Positions 23,401 through 33,806 of a stretch of DNA of 64,000 nt are shown here, piece by piece. Position 1 is the first letter of the stretch. Each line of letters opens with the position of its first letter. This stretch comes from Cucumis sativus (Eukaryota; Streptophyta; Magnoliopsida; Cucurbitales; Cucurbitaceae). The stretch spans positions 8,866,001 through 8,930,000 of the forward strand of contig NC_026656.2 in assembly GCF_000004075.3 (NCBI RefSeq), in the 5' to 3' direction. The notes beneath the pieces are model-generated. The model was not told the DNA's origin. It did no database searches and saw nothing but the letters and a program-made list of their open reading frames with translations. Position numbers and translations under genes: made by a program.

Positions 23401-26400
23401 AACAAGCCATGTCGAATGGGTTGGAGAAATCTTTTATAAGTAAAGCACCTTGAACTTTGATTGAGGATTCCAGACATTCAATATCTTCAAAATTCCAAAA
23501 AATGTTACCTCATTTTTCATCTAAAATTTCTATATTAGATGACATAAAACCACATAAATTTTTCTGAACTTGAATTTTTGCTTCAGTAACATTAACAATG
23601 TTCAATGTTTCATTTGCAATAGATACTAGTCCATCATAATAAGACGCAATAGCTTCAAAGGTTTGCTGGCTCCAGTAGTCTAAAGGTAAGATTTTAATCG
23701 AGATCCACTTGTTAAAACCCTTCACTACTTTCAGACAACTATGCAACTGTTTGTTCCACCTTTCAAATTTTAAATGAAAATGACAACAAACTTGCCATTG
23801 CCCCGGTTATTCAATAAAATCTTCCACCTCACCTTGATCCAAATGGAGTAAAGCACTATCCATAGACAAAGGATTGATAATGACATCAGAATCACAGTAT
23901 AATTTTAGAGTGCTAGCTATTTCTGTCCATTCATCAAACTCAAACAGTTCAAAGATTGTTGAAATCAATTTTGCAAACTTCTGGATTCTTGATAATCCAA
24001 TATTGGCCCGTACTCTGTTTTTCAGGTGCTAGAAAAGAGGAATGAATGTAATTCACTGGCTTCACCATCTCTGAATAACTATCTTTCAACACCTTAAAAT
24101 TTTGCTCCTAATCTTCTTACTGCTTATTGATGACCTTAAATGGGATGGGTACCAAATCATGTATTCATGATTTGACCTTAAATGTGATGAGTACCAAGTC
24201 ATGTATCCATGACTTGACCTTAAACGGGATGAGTACCAAGTCATGTATTCTTTCTTTTGGAAAGGAGACAAGCTTCTTTATTAATAATAATACTCAAAAT
24301 ACAAGAGGGTTATATATTGAGAATAATAGAGAAGCCTAGAAATGGGAGAGAGAGATAGAGAGAATCAGTAAGTGCACCCGAACATCTCAACTAGGTTGAT
24401 ACCCCCAAGTCATGTATTCATGATTAGACCTTAAATGGGATGGTACCAACTACCAAGTCAAGTAATCATGATTTGACCTTAAATGGGATGAGTACCAAGT
24501 CTGAGAAATTTGACTTAAGCCTCCAAAAATTTTGCTGAACAAAACCCAACCCTGCTTACCTTGACCTGAGGGAATATGGATGAAGGATTTACCACCTATA
24601 CAGGGCCAAACAATGCATCTCATTACCCAACCGAACTTAGCTCTAAATCTAGGAACTGAAACCATTCAATTTTCAACTTTTTTATTTTTGAAAAAGAATC
24701 CATCTTTCAGTTGTTGGTTCAAATCTAAAATGGCTTCGTGAAACCATATAAGCTGAGGGAATGATAATGACAGTATTAAGTTGGCTTTACATCTTCCACT
24801 TTAAATGATTCATCCTCGTACCAAATGCAGAAAAACAAGTTATCAATATTACAACTTTCCACTTCCATCTCTGACTATGATTGAAGCATCCAAAAAGGAA
24901 AGAGTTTGAAAACACACTCGCTGGAGAACTGAAAACGAAGGTCTTTTTGCTGGAAAATTGATCGATAAGTGGTGTCGGAAAGGGAGAAGAGTAAGGGGAA
25001 GAGAGAGAGGAGAAAGGAGAAGGAGAGAGGAGAGAGAACTTACCTTCCAGAAAAATCAATTTTTCACCCGATTTGTTTTTTTTTAATAGTGAAAACTACT
25101 TTTCAAAAATTTCATAAGTTTCATTACATTATAAGAAAATGAATTTTAAAATTCTAAAAGGACTTAAAAGCACTAAGATTTCACCACTATTTTCAAAGGT
25201 CACACCTAGTTCATTCTAAATGCTATGAGAGTGGATCCAATCAACACTATACAGGTCATTTGTTATGTTGTCTAAAATAGATCAATTAGTCGCAACAAAA
25301 AACGATGAAATAAAGAGAACAAGAAAATCATGAAAGAGGACATACATGACCGTTGAAAACTATGTCAACTTTATACTTGTAGAGCAAGTCTTCCATTGCC
25401 ATTTTCATACACTCTGCTTCTCTATAATGAGCAGTGTAGCTGCTGTACCAGGGTGGATGCCATGTAGCTATCAACCATGGAGTAACTTTCCTGTCAACTT
25501 TAGCCAGGTCTTGCTCTAGCCATTTGTATTGATCACCTGCACCAGGCGAAATAAAGCATGGTAGATTCAGCAATTTTAGTTAATATGGAACTTTTTAATC
25601 TAAAGGATTGTGGAAAGAGGAACAGGTTTTGGATTTACTTGATTTATCATATGAAATGTAGGCACCAAGCATTATAAAATGAATGCCACCAGCATTGAAA
25701 GAGTAGTAAAATGTCGAATAAGAGTTACTCTCTTCGGATGGGAATGAAAATCGGGAACTATAAGCTGCAAATGTTTGATTTTCAGCTTGCGGTTCTATCT
25801 CATGGTTCCCTTCCACCACCATCAACGGAACTTCAGATACTAGAGGCTGCATATACCTGATAAAGGAAAGGCAGTAAGAGATCATTTCCTAAAGTCGCAT
25901 TAGGTACATCTTTTTCAACTAGCTATAGAACGTTGCCTAATTGTTTCTAAAAGAACCGAAGATCTGGATTCTTAACAACTTTGCAAGACGAGTCAGTTTA
26001 AATTTTTAGAATAAAGGAAGAAAAGGAGGAAGCCCTACTCACCTTCCCCAAAAGTCCCAACGAGGCTGATAAGTTTCATGAATAGGAGTTTCGGGAAAAG
26101 AACAAGAGTAACAATCAGAGCCAGTGCCATTTGTAAGATACAAGTTAGCATAACTCACATCCCCAATCAATAGAACAAGGTCGGGATGATTACTCAAAAT
26201 ATGATTAACTGTTGATGTAGTGTTGTATGTAAGACCCAAATCACCAACCACTGCTATTCTATTAGGGTAACTCTTAGGCCCAGAAACAGGCATGGTTCTG
26301 AAAAAATATACATCACTCATTTCTTCTGCAACTGAAGGGTCTCCACACTGATATTGGTACAAAGTATCAGGCTCCAATCCTGTCAGAAAAAATTAAGAGA

Positions 26401-27895
26401 GCTCCAGAAATCTTCTAATGGATGAAATCAGGTATTATAAGAATGATGTAAATTCAAGTTAGAATTGGAGTTGATCATACCCGTCAGACGAACATGGTGT
26501 ATAATTCCAGAAGTATAGTTCCTGAGGCCTTCAAAGGGATAAAGTTGATTGTAGATAAGAGAATAACCCTCTGCTTGGTTATCCATTGGCATACTAAACT
26601 TTCCATACATGACAATACTCGCAACTTCTTCAGGATCTAGTGGTTGAATGTCGTCTCCAATTTGAAAGTCTCCTGCACATCAATCGTATCTCACTGAATT
26701 GAATTAATGGCTTCACATAACGTTAAATTCAAATCTCTTTGGAGAAAAAAAAAATCTGTATAATGAAATTTGAACAAATCATTGGCGAAAGCAATATAGA
26801 GTTTCTAAAGACAACATCTATTCCTCATATGGGAAAAGCATAGATACGGATATGAGACATAAACACATTGAGACGCAATTTTTTAAAAAAATATAGGACA
26901 TGGACGTCTTTTCTCAAATGTGCACCTCAACAAGATTATACAATAAAACAAATGCGTTTGATGTATTTTAGTCTCAAATTTTCTCTGTAAATTCTCTGTC
27001 CTATATTATCATATGTCTATTTAGTATAGTTAGCAAATGTTCAATACGTGCAGTTACAAATGTTGGACCTATATTGACTTCGTACAATAGTTTCTATTAT
27101 GTGCTAACAAGAGTCTAGTGTCAAGTGTTCGATAGTCCAATTATCGTAGTGTCCAGACTTTTGTTGATGACGCTGGTCAAACTAAAGTGTATATTCTACT
27201 TAAAGGGTGACTGAAGCATTTCATAGGTTCAAAACATGCAATCTTTCAATCAAAAATCGCCAACTCCTCGGAAGAAATATCAGTTCGTGAAACCACCCAA
27301 TGCATGTTCATATTACACTTTTCAATTTCTCTCCAATAGAGTGTCAAACCGTGGGCAATCGAAACTATCTCCAATTGAAGCTTATGCCAGGAGGGATGTC
27401 TTTTACGCATTTTGTCAAACACTAAATGAAGCTTGCCAATAGAATTTCCAGAGCTTTACTCAATGAAGCTTGCAAATGAAGTAATCTCATATAATTCAAT
27501 CTCGTAACGGGAGAATTGGTAATTTGAGCAAGCAAAAGCTACTTCAACCGATCAACAAGTCAAACAAGCAAGCAAGTACGCAACTAAATTAGCCACACTC
27601 CAAACGATCAACAAGAAGTATTAGAAGAACCTGTAATCCAAGAAATCCAAACGGAGTCATAATCTACAGAGAGTGAAACAGAAATCTGCTCGGGCTGAAA
27701 CTGAGCCCCATTTTTCTGAACTCTCGGATCAGTTTCCGGCAAGTCCTCGGCCACACCCCGGAAGCTCTTATCAAGTGGGATGGTCACAGGCTTAAACGGC
27801 CCTTCAGCGGTGGAAGGAATTCTACCATAAACCGAACAAAACCTCAAAAGAAAAAAGGAAGAGAGCAAAAGAAGAGCAAATGGGAAGAGACCCAT
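20403..27895 (-). CDS. PAP15: Purple acid phosphatase 15-like, secreted metallophosphatase (7 exons)
   Basis: Exons, 5' to 3' on the minus strand: 27895-27631, 26672-26481, 26379-26043, 25856-25639, 25536-25346, 21144-20860 and 20558-20403. Together they give 1644 bp, 547 residues. A signal peptide covers about residues 1-25, followed by a fibronectin-like N-terminal domain and the metallophosphatase domain. All five metal-ligand motifs are present: GDLG (D199), GDVSY (D226, Y229), GNHE (N282), the His of TWHPPW (H364) and GHVH (H401, H403). It should therefore be active, unlike the 'inactive PAP' group. Sequence and length fit the AtPAP15 clade, whose Arabidopsis member is a phytase; substrate here is inferred. 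Introns are GT-AG. Intron 5 (25345-21145) is 4.2 kb, splits GH|VH and holds a LINE-like insertion. Confidence 0.92.
24132..24510. repeat. 42-bp tandem repeat inside the LINE-like ORF, split by a short insertion
   Basis: Units starting GACCTTAAATG at 24132, 24174 and 24216 have a 42-bp period. The array resumes after 24405 with two more, less regular units. On the minus strand 42 bp equals 14 codons, so the repeat stays in frame and encodes units with the core YMTWYSSHLRSNH. Confidence 0.85.
24251..24404 (-). mobile_element. SINE-like short retroposon, 154 bp
   Basis: It is flanked by CCAAGTCATGTATTC at 24236-24250 and again at 24405-24419, a perfect 15-bp duplication. On the minus strand it begins GGGTATCAACCTAGTTGAG and ends in CCTTTCCAAAAGAAA, a short A-rich tail. 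Part of the flanking duplication could reflect the tandem array itself. Its 19-nt tail word AATAAAGAAGCTTGTCTCC also occurs at 45321 next to a poly(A) run. Confidence 0.6.
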
Positions 27896-27972
27896 TTGCC
27901 TGGTTGGAAAATTCTGAAACCCCAGATGATGAAAATTAGGCAGTGGGGTAAGGAGAAATGAGAGGGAATGGG

Positions 27973-27985
27973 ATTTAAATAAGAA
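27973..27985 (-). promoter_or_regulatory. TATA-like element of PAP15
   Basis: TTATTTAAATCCC on the minus strand lies about 80-90 bp before the ATG at 27895. It is a plausible but weak core promoter element. Confidence 0.3.
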
Positions 27986-28049
27986 AAGGGACGAAAATGA
28001 ATATCAAATTGAATGGGGGAAAGGAAAAAACATGGTGGAATCCCCATGT

Positions 28050-28525
28050 GAAGGCAATGAGAAATGGCGACAAAGGAGATGACGTCCAGTGTTCTCTACC
28101 ATGCGAATGGATTCGTTTTTTGGGAAAGCGGATTTCTCCACAAGTCCGAATTCGAGACTGACAGATAGAAAAAATGGTTTCTGGTGGCGGTTTCTTTTGT
28201 TAATTTATGAACTTTCGATAGTGTTCAACAAAATGATGAGTCTGAAAAAGAAGAAAAATATTATAAACGCCGAACGGTATTTATTGTTTCGAGGCGCTTC
28301 AGATACAATATTTCTCGAGTTCAATTACGATTGTGTCCCTAAATATTTAAACTTGATAAAAGGAAAATTAGGAGCCAAAAATCAATAGAACTCAAATACA
28401 GGTTTTGTTTAAAACTTGAGTTCAACTTACCAAAATCAAACTTCATAAGTTCATATACCAATTCATTTCTCTCTTACTCAACTTCCATCTCCACACTTTC
28501 TTTCCTTTCATTTTAGCGAAGAAGG
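28050..28525. other. PAP15 upstream region
   Basis: No gene is recognised. A 99-codon frame at 28089-28388 has no known domain. This is the space between the PAP15 start and the 3' LTR of the copia element, so it is the likely promoter region. Confidence 0.4.
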
Positions 28526-28769
28526 AATATTTTCGGTATGTATTCACTATTTTTTTAGAGACCTTTTGATCTGTATTTATATTACAGATATTCTATGCAA
28601 TTAGGGCAAAATAATAAGAAGAAGACTAAAACAGAGAGACACATGTCACAGTTTTATAGGTACATGATCTTCCACAAATAACAGCAATATAACAAATAGA
28701 GGAATCAAAATAATTTCTAGAGTTGTCATCTTGCCAAATTACTTTGTACACACTGCACTACTATCACTG

Positions 28770-29595
28770 CTAACTTGGCTGTCGTTTTCTTCCTTGACAT
28801 CCCCGCAAATGAGAGGGGAGTGAAAGGACCCCGAGTTTGGTACGAAGATGATTAAACCGAGTATGCGACAGTGGTTTAGTCAAGCAGCCAACAATTTGGT
28901 CATTGGTGGGTACATACCTGATTTCAAGTTGACCACTGAGCACCTTATCCCGCACAAAAGTGTATATCTATTTCGATGTGTTTTATTCGGGCATGAAATA
29001 CAGGATTTGATGTGAGGGCACTGGCACTAATATTGTCACACCATATGACGGGTGTACGGAGCCGAGAAACACCTAACTCATGAAGAAATTGTTGTACCCA
29101 AGTAATTTCAGCAGATGCATGTGCAAGTGCTCGATATTCAGATTCAGTGCTTGAGCGAGCAACTACTTGTTGTTTCTTGGATGACCACGATACAAGATTA
29201 TCTCCAATGAAAACATAATAAGCAGCAATAGACCTTCGATCATCTATGTTGGAGGCCGAATCAGCATCAGATGTATGCCACAATATTAAAGTCGGTGCTT
29301 GGTTGGATATGAATACCATAATGTTTAGTGCCACTAAGATACCGTAAAACACACTTTACAGCTTGCCAGTGAGCATCAGTGGGGATCGTAAAAACTAACT
29401 TAGATGATTGACAATGTAGGCAATGTCGGAGCAGGTATATGTGAGATATTGGAGAGCTCCAACTGTGCTTCGATATAGAGAGGGATTTAGCGCCGGAGAC
29501 CCATCAGATATCAGTGACTCAAATGAGGCTGTGGACATAAAAACACGTGTCTCTCTTTTACATCGATATAGAGAGGGATTTAGCATCGGAAACAC
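28770..29595 (-). pseudogene. Copia RT end and RNase H remnant
   Basis: Blocks: YRSTVGALQYLTYTCSDIAY (29470-29410), then SDADSASNIDDRRS, LVSWSSKKQQVVARSSTESE, WCDNISASALTSNPVFHAR, and finally RYVPTNDQIVGCLTKPLSH (28905). These are the classic last part of copia pol (RNase H). Several frameshifts separate the blocks. Confidence 0.85.
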
Positions 29596-29980
29596 GTGTC
29601 ATCCAAATGGTATAGACCATCTTTTAGTGTTCCCTTCAAAATTGTTTGCCCCGTACCCTTGTCCTTTACAAGACAGTAGTCATCATGAAATTCAACAAAA
29701 TTGTGATTATCTCTTGCAAGTTTAGATACACTGACTAAATTTTTGGCAAGGGACATATAGAACATTATCAAGAGATAACATGTAACATCCATTCATGAGA
29801 GTTGAGTTACCAATGGATGTAATTTTTAATTTATCACCATTACTTATTGTGACTTGATCCTTACCTCCATATTCCATTGGATTAGCAAGGTTGGTGTAAT
29901 CAGCAGTCACATGATTCGTAGCTCCGTTGTCTGCATACTAATTGGTATCAACACTATTTTCTCTAGTCACATTGAATGGG
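29580..29980 (-). pseudogene. Copia protease/pre-integrase remnant
   Basis: The minus strand reads DNGATNHVTADYTNLANP at about 29930-29880, the copia protease active-site region with its usual D-[ST]-G-A altered to D-N-G-A. LDNVLYVP and AKNLVSVSKLARDN follow, then a KGTLKDGLYHLD end. The integrase core is not present. Confidence 0.75.
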
Positions 29981-30626
29981 TTACCAGAATGAGAAGTCAC
30001 GAAGGCAGTGGGTGATTGACCATTGTTATTCCTAAAGTTGTTGGTTGTCCCTTTGTTTGAATTATTTCCAGTATTGGGAACAAATTCCTTGTTAAATCTA
30101 TTGTAGCAAACATCTGCGGTGTGTCCTATTTTTCAACAAACTTGGCAAGTCAGGCGAAATCGTCATCTACCTCAACCTCGCCCTCCTGATCGTCCTCCAT
30201 TGTTACCGCAATTTCCATAAGAAAAATTGTTTCCTCGACCTTGCGGTGTATGATTTGAAAACCCTCTATTACTTACCATATTAATAAAGGGGTTATTGTT
30301 CACAGCTACATTCTCCTTTGAGCATTTTGAGTTTGAGTTTCCAGTCTCATTTCATAAGACAACAAATTTGATTGCATTTGCAACCATGATAGTTCTGGTT
30401 TACCTTGAAGTGTTGCTACCACAGAATTATAGTCTTCATCTAGTCCAAGTAGGACTTGTGAGATCAATGCCCTTGTCGGAACAGGGCTGCTGGTCTAGCC
30501 TAAGTTGTCAGAGTGTATTTTCATTAGTCTTAAATATTCAGTCATAGAATTATTACCTTTTCGAGTTTGTTGAAAGGTTTGACGAAGATAATCTTCTTCA
30601 GCTCTGGACTTAATATCAAATAGTTC

Positions 30627-31157
30627 TTAGATTGCATCCCACATATCTTTGGAATACTCAAATCCCATCAGTTGAGTGGCTATTTCTGACGTCATAGAAT
30701 TATACATCCACCCTAGAAGTAGTTGGTCAACAACTAACCAGGCTTCAAAGGCAGGATTAAAAATTTCTTCGGTTGGAGTACTCGTGGAGCTGCTTGCCAC
30801 GATTTGGGAAGTTATCGTCTCCACAGTTGGTTGTGCGGTAAAGGTGACAGTAGGTTGACTTACATACATTGGAGGACACGATATGTGGCCCAGCATGTAT
30901 CCTTCAATTTTGTATCCTCTCAAGATTGGAAGGGCAAGATGTTTCCAAAGTAAGAAGTTGCTTCGATTGAGCTTGGTGGTTGTGACTTGATTGAGTAATT
31001 GATTGAGAGGTGGCAAGATGTTTCCAAAGTAAGAAGTTGCTTCGATCTAGCTTGGTGGTTGTGACTTGATTGAGTAATTGATTGAGACTTGATTGAGTAA
31101 TTGATTGAGAGGTGGGTTGGTGAAATTGAGGTTTATAGTATTTCCATTGGCGTTGGC
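30627..31157 (-). pseudogene. Copia gag remnant
   Basis: The frame from 31016 reads LNRSNFLLWKHLALPILRGY and continues to SKDMWDAI, matching the start of copia gag polyproteins. A better start, MANANGNTINLNF at 31157, lies upstream, but a 79-bp tandem duplication (from 30933 and 31012) and a shorter one (TTGATTGAGTAATTGATTGAG) break the frame between them. A degenerate zinc-knuckle region follows near 30130. Confidence 0.75.
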
Positions 31158-31775
31158 CATTTTAGCTCTGATACCAAGTGAAGACTAAAGAATCTTGTGG
31201 AAATATTTTCTGTATGTATTCACTACTTTTTTAGAGACCTTTTGGTCTGTATTTATATTACACATACCCTATGCAATTAGGACAAAATAATGAGAAGAAG
31301 ACGTAAAAGAGAGACACGTGTCACAGTTTTATAGGTACATAATCTGCCACAAATAACATAAATATAACAAATAGAGGAATCAAAATAATTTTTAGAGTGG
31401 TCATCTTGCCAGCTTACCAAATTACTTTGTACACACTGCACTACTATCACTGCTGACTTGGTTGTCGTTTTCTTCCTTGACAATTTCAACTATCTTTTAG
31501 TCTCCTCTTTTTTACTCACATTCTTAACCTCGTTTCACTCATTCATTCCATCATATTTAAAGTTTATAGAGTTCAGATGACCAATAGAAATTTTTTTATT
31601 GTTGACTCAAATGGAAGAAAAGAAAATTGAAAAGAGGAAGAGGAAAAAAATGAAAATTAAGAATAATTTTACAAGTTTCAATTGTGAGCAATAGATCAAA
31701 ACTCTTGTTGAAGGGTGAAAATACCAGATTAAATCGAGCTACTATATAATTATCTCTAACTTTAATATCATTTTT

Positions 31776-31867
31776 ACTTACCATTTTTTTGTTTTAAGTT
31801 TTGATTTGAAAATCTAAAAAAACTTACCATTTCTTTGTTTTAAGTTTTGATTTGAAAATCTAAATAA
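31776..31867. repeat. Two-copy tandem duplication, 46-bp period
   Basis: ACTTACCATTT...TTTGTTTTAAGTTTTGATTT starts at 31776 and again at 31822, with one or two differences. Confidence 0.88.
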
Positions 31868-32877
31868 GTATCTTTACCATAATAATATTTAAAGAGGTTA
31901 TTAAAGTATAAGGAATAATGTTGTAATTTTTATAGAGTAGGACAATGAAAAAATGATATTAATATTATTATTAGGATAAGATTAATAAATACCATATGAG
32001 TATAGTCAACAATTTAATACTGTAGTAAAGGAAATGGAAAGGCATTGACTAAATAAATTTATATTGATTAATTTATTTTTTTCAAAATCCTATATTAATT
32101 TTGATAGATAACAAATAAATTGAAACTATTTATAAAATATAACAAATATATATATATGTATATTGAGTGAGCCATAGAGAATTTGATAAATTTGGCTAAG
32201 TTTTGCAAATAGTGTTAATTTTTTTGATATATTTAAAAATGTTTCGTTAAAATATATTTTAAATTGTTATTTTTATTTTTTAAAATTTAACGTTATAGGT
32301 AGTGTTCACGTTAGATTTTGAAGAAATATAATTCGTGAATTTAAACTTTATATATTGATTTAAAACTTATAATTTCTTGATCTTCAGTCTTCATGAAATT
32401 TAAGAACTAAGACATCTTCAGAGTTTTAGATGGACTTGGGTTCTTCTGCATATTGGACTTGGGCTCATTTGACTGTTGGATTTGGGTTTGGACCCATTAC
32501 CATTTTTTTATCCAATTTTAATATCTAGGGTCCAAATTGAGTAGGACAGGATAAAACTCAATTACCCAAACTCAATCAATTTATAATTATTACAATGTTA
32601 CTATAATGACGTGGTAGAATTTAACTAGCTCAATTTTCTTGCTAAAAAATGGACAAGTACACTTTATTAAGATTGTTTAAATTTTTTAATTTGCTACATA
32701 AGAACATATATGAAAACATAAAAATGCGACTTTATTTTTTATATTTTTTATCAATTCGTTTGTTTTCAAATTTCTATTTTCAGATTCTCTTGGTGTGCAA
32801 ACCCTTGTATTTCACCCCCAAACAATTTGTGTGCGATCACATTTCATATTCTATATAATTGAATAGATAAATAATTA

Positions 32878-32883
<6 letters not shown>

Positions 32884-32938
<55 letters not shown>
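32884..32938. repeat. (TA)n microsatellite followed by (TTTA)n
   Basis: A run of about 27 TA units leads directly into four TTTA units up to about 32955. Confidence 0.95.
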
Positions 32939-32941
<3 letters not shown>

Positions 32942-33806
32942 TTATTTATTTATTGTTTTAGCTATTATATATTTTATTATTTTCTGTTAGACATGTACTA
33001 CTTAAATTAAATTAAAACTATATTTACTTTATAATATATATGCTAAAATTTTGTAATCACCCACATTGCACGTGCCCTCATATTATTATAGTAAAATGAT
33101 AGAACAAAAGGACATGATTGTAATTAGTGGATTTTTAAAATGGGTATTTTGGTTCAAAAATGTTTTCTTGGGGATCCTAGCTTTTTTAGCGTTAAATTAA
33201 TATGCTACCGGAAGAGAATTGAACTAAAATCATTTAAATTTCATAAACTCCGAGGATTAAACATGTTAAGGAAATTGGAGAAAATTGAGTTTTATAACTT
33301 TCACATTTGAAGTTAAAAGATTATCGTTCTTTACTTGATGAATTTGAATGAAACCAAGTTGTAGACGATTACAAAGGTCTTCTCTACTATTCTCTAGGTC
33401 TAAAACTTGATTGTGGGATCCGAGAATCATGCATGAAGCTAAACAAAATATCAACAATCTTATTAATATTTGTATTTAAAGAAAAATATCATGCAAACAC
33501 TTTGCACAATAAGTTGAAACTTAATTGATGATGATTAAGCTAAAGGATTTGGTGGCAAATTCTAGTATAAACAATACAATGGAAAATTCCCCTTTCATAA
33601 GTCAAACATTTTGACTTTCTATTTCAAAAATTCATTTCATTTTCTAATTAATTAATCATAGACTATTTTAATTAAATAATAATAATAATATTTAATCTTT
33701 TAAATTTTTTAATTAATTTTAATATTATTATTTCCATCAATCTAATTAACCTAATTTGAATCTCTATTTGAATTTTGAATATTTAAATCTGATTTAAATA
33801 CCATTT

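Larger units (their letters stand above)
22322..24665 (-). pseudogene. Degenerate DUF4283-like ORF1 of the intronic LINE
   Basis: Frames at 24665-24480, 23746-23510, 23410-22988, 22777-22568 and 22552-22322 read in succession on the minus strand with stops and shifts between. The first two match the general pattern of nucleic-acid-binding ORF1 proteins of plant L1-type elements. The later ones are Ser/Lys-rich and uninformative. It lies on the same strand as its host gene. Confidence 0.5.
21714..25103 (-). mobile_element. LINE-like insertion in PAP15 intron 5, with ORF1-type (DUF4283-like) remnants
   Basis: Near-identical 15-bp flanks, GTGAAAAATACTTTT (21714-21728) and GTGAAAACTACTTTT (25089-25103), look like a target-site duplication around 3.36 kb. 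On the minus strand the insert carries broken frames typical of plant DUF4283-type ORF1 proteins: FIHIPSGQGKQGWVLFSKI (about 24570) and KWISIKILPLDYW followed by LCGFMSSNIEI (23746-23510). Further degenerate coding runs to about 22320. No reverse transcriptase was seen, so ORF2 is missing. Family assignment is by motif memory only. Confidence 0.6.
28526..31482 (-). mobile_element. Deleted Ty1-copia retrotransposon with two LTRs
   Basis: Two direct repeats of roughly 270-300 bp flank the element: about 28526-28801 and 31179-31482, nearly identical (GTATGTATTCACTA, AGAGACCTTTTG, ACACACTGCACTACTATCAC). Read on the minus strand the LTR starts TGTCAAGGAAG. Next to the right-hand LTR is TTGGTATCAGAGC, the usual copia tRNA-Met primer-binding site. 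Internal order is gag, protease, a short RT end, then RNase H. Integrase and most of RT are missing, and internal DNA is only about 2.4 kb. The left LTR lacks its last 20 bases or so, so no clear target duplication was found. Confidence 0.85.
31490..33800. other. AT-rich intergenic sequence
   Basis: No gene is recognised. It holds a short tandem duplication, a long TA tract and weakly purine- or pyrimidine-biased DNA. Confidence 0.45.

Noticed and set aside
24127..24339. CRISPR-like spaced repeats
   Set aside because: Units are tandem with no spacers, in a plant nuclear intron; it is a minisatellite, not a CRISPR array.
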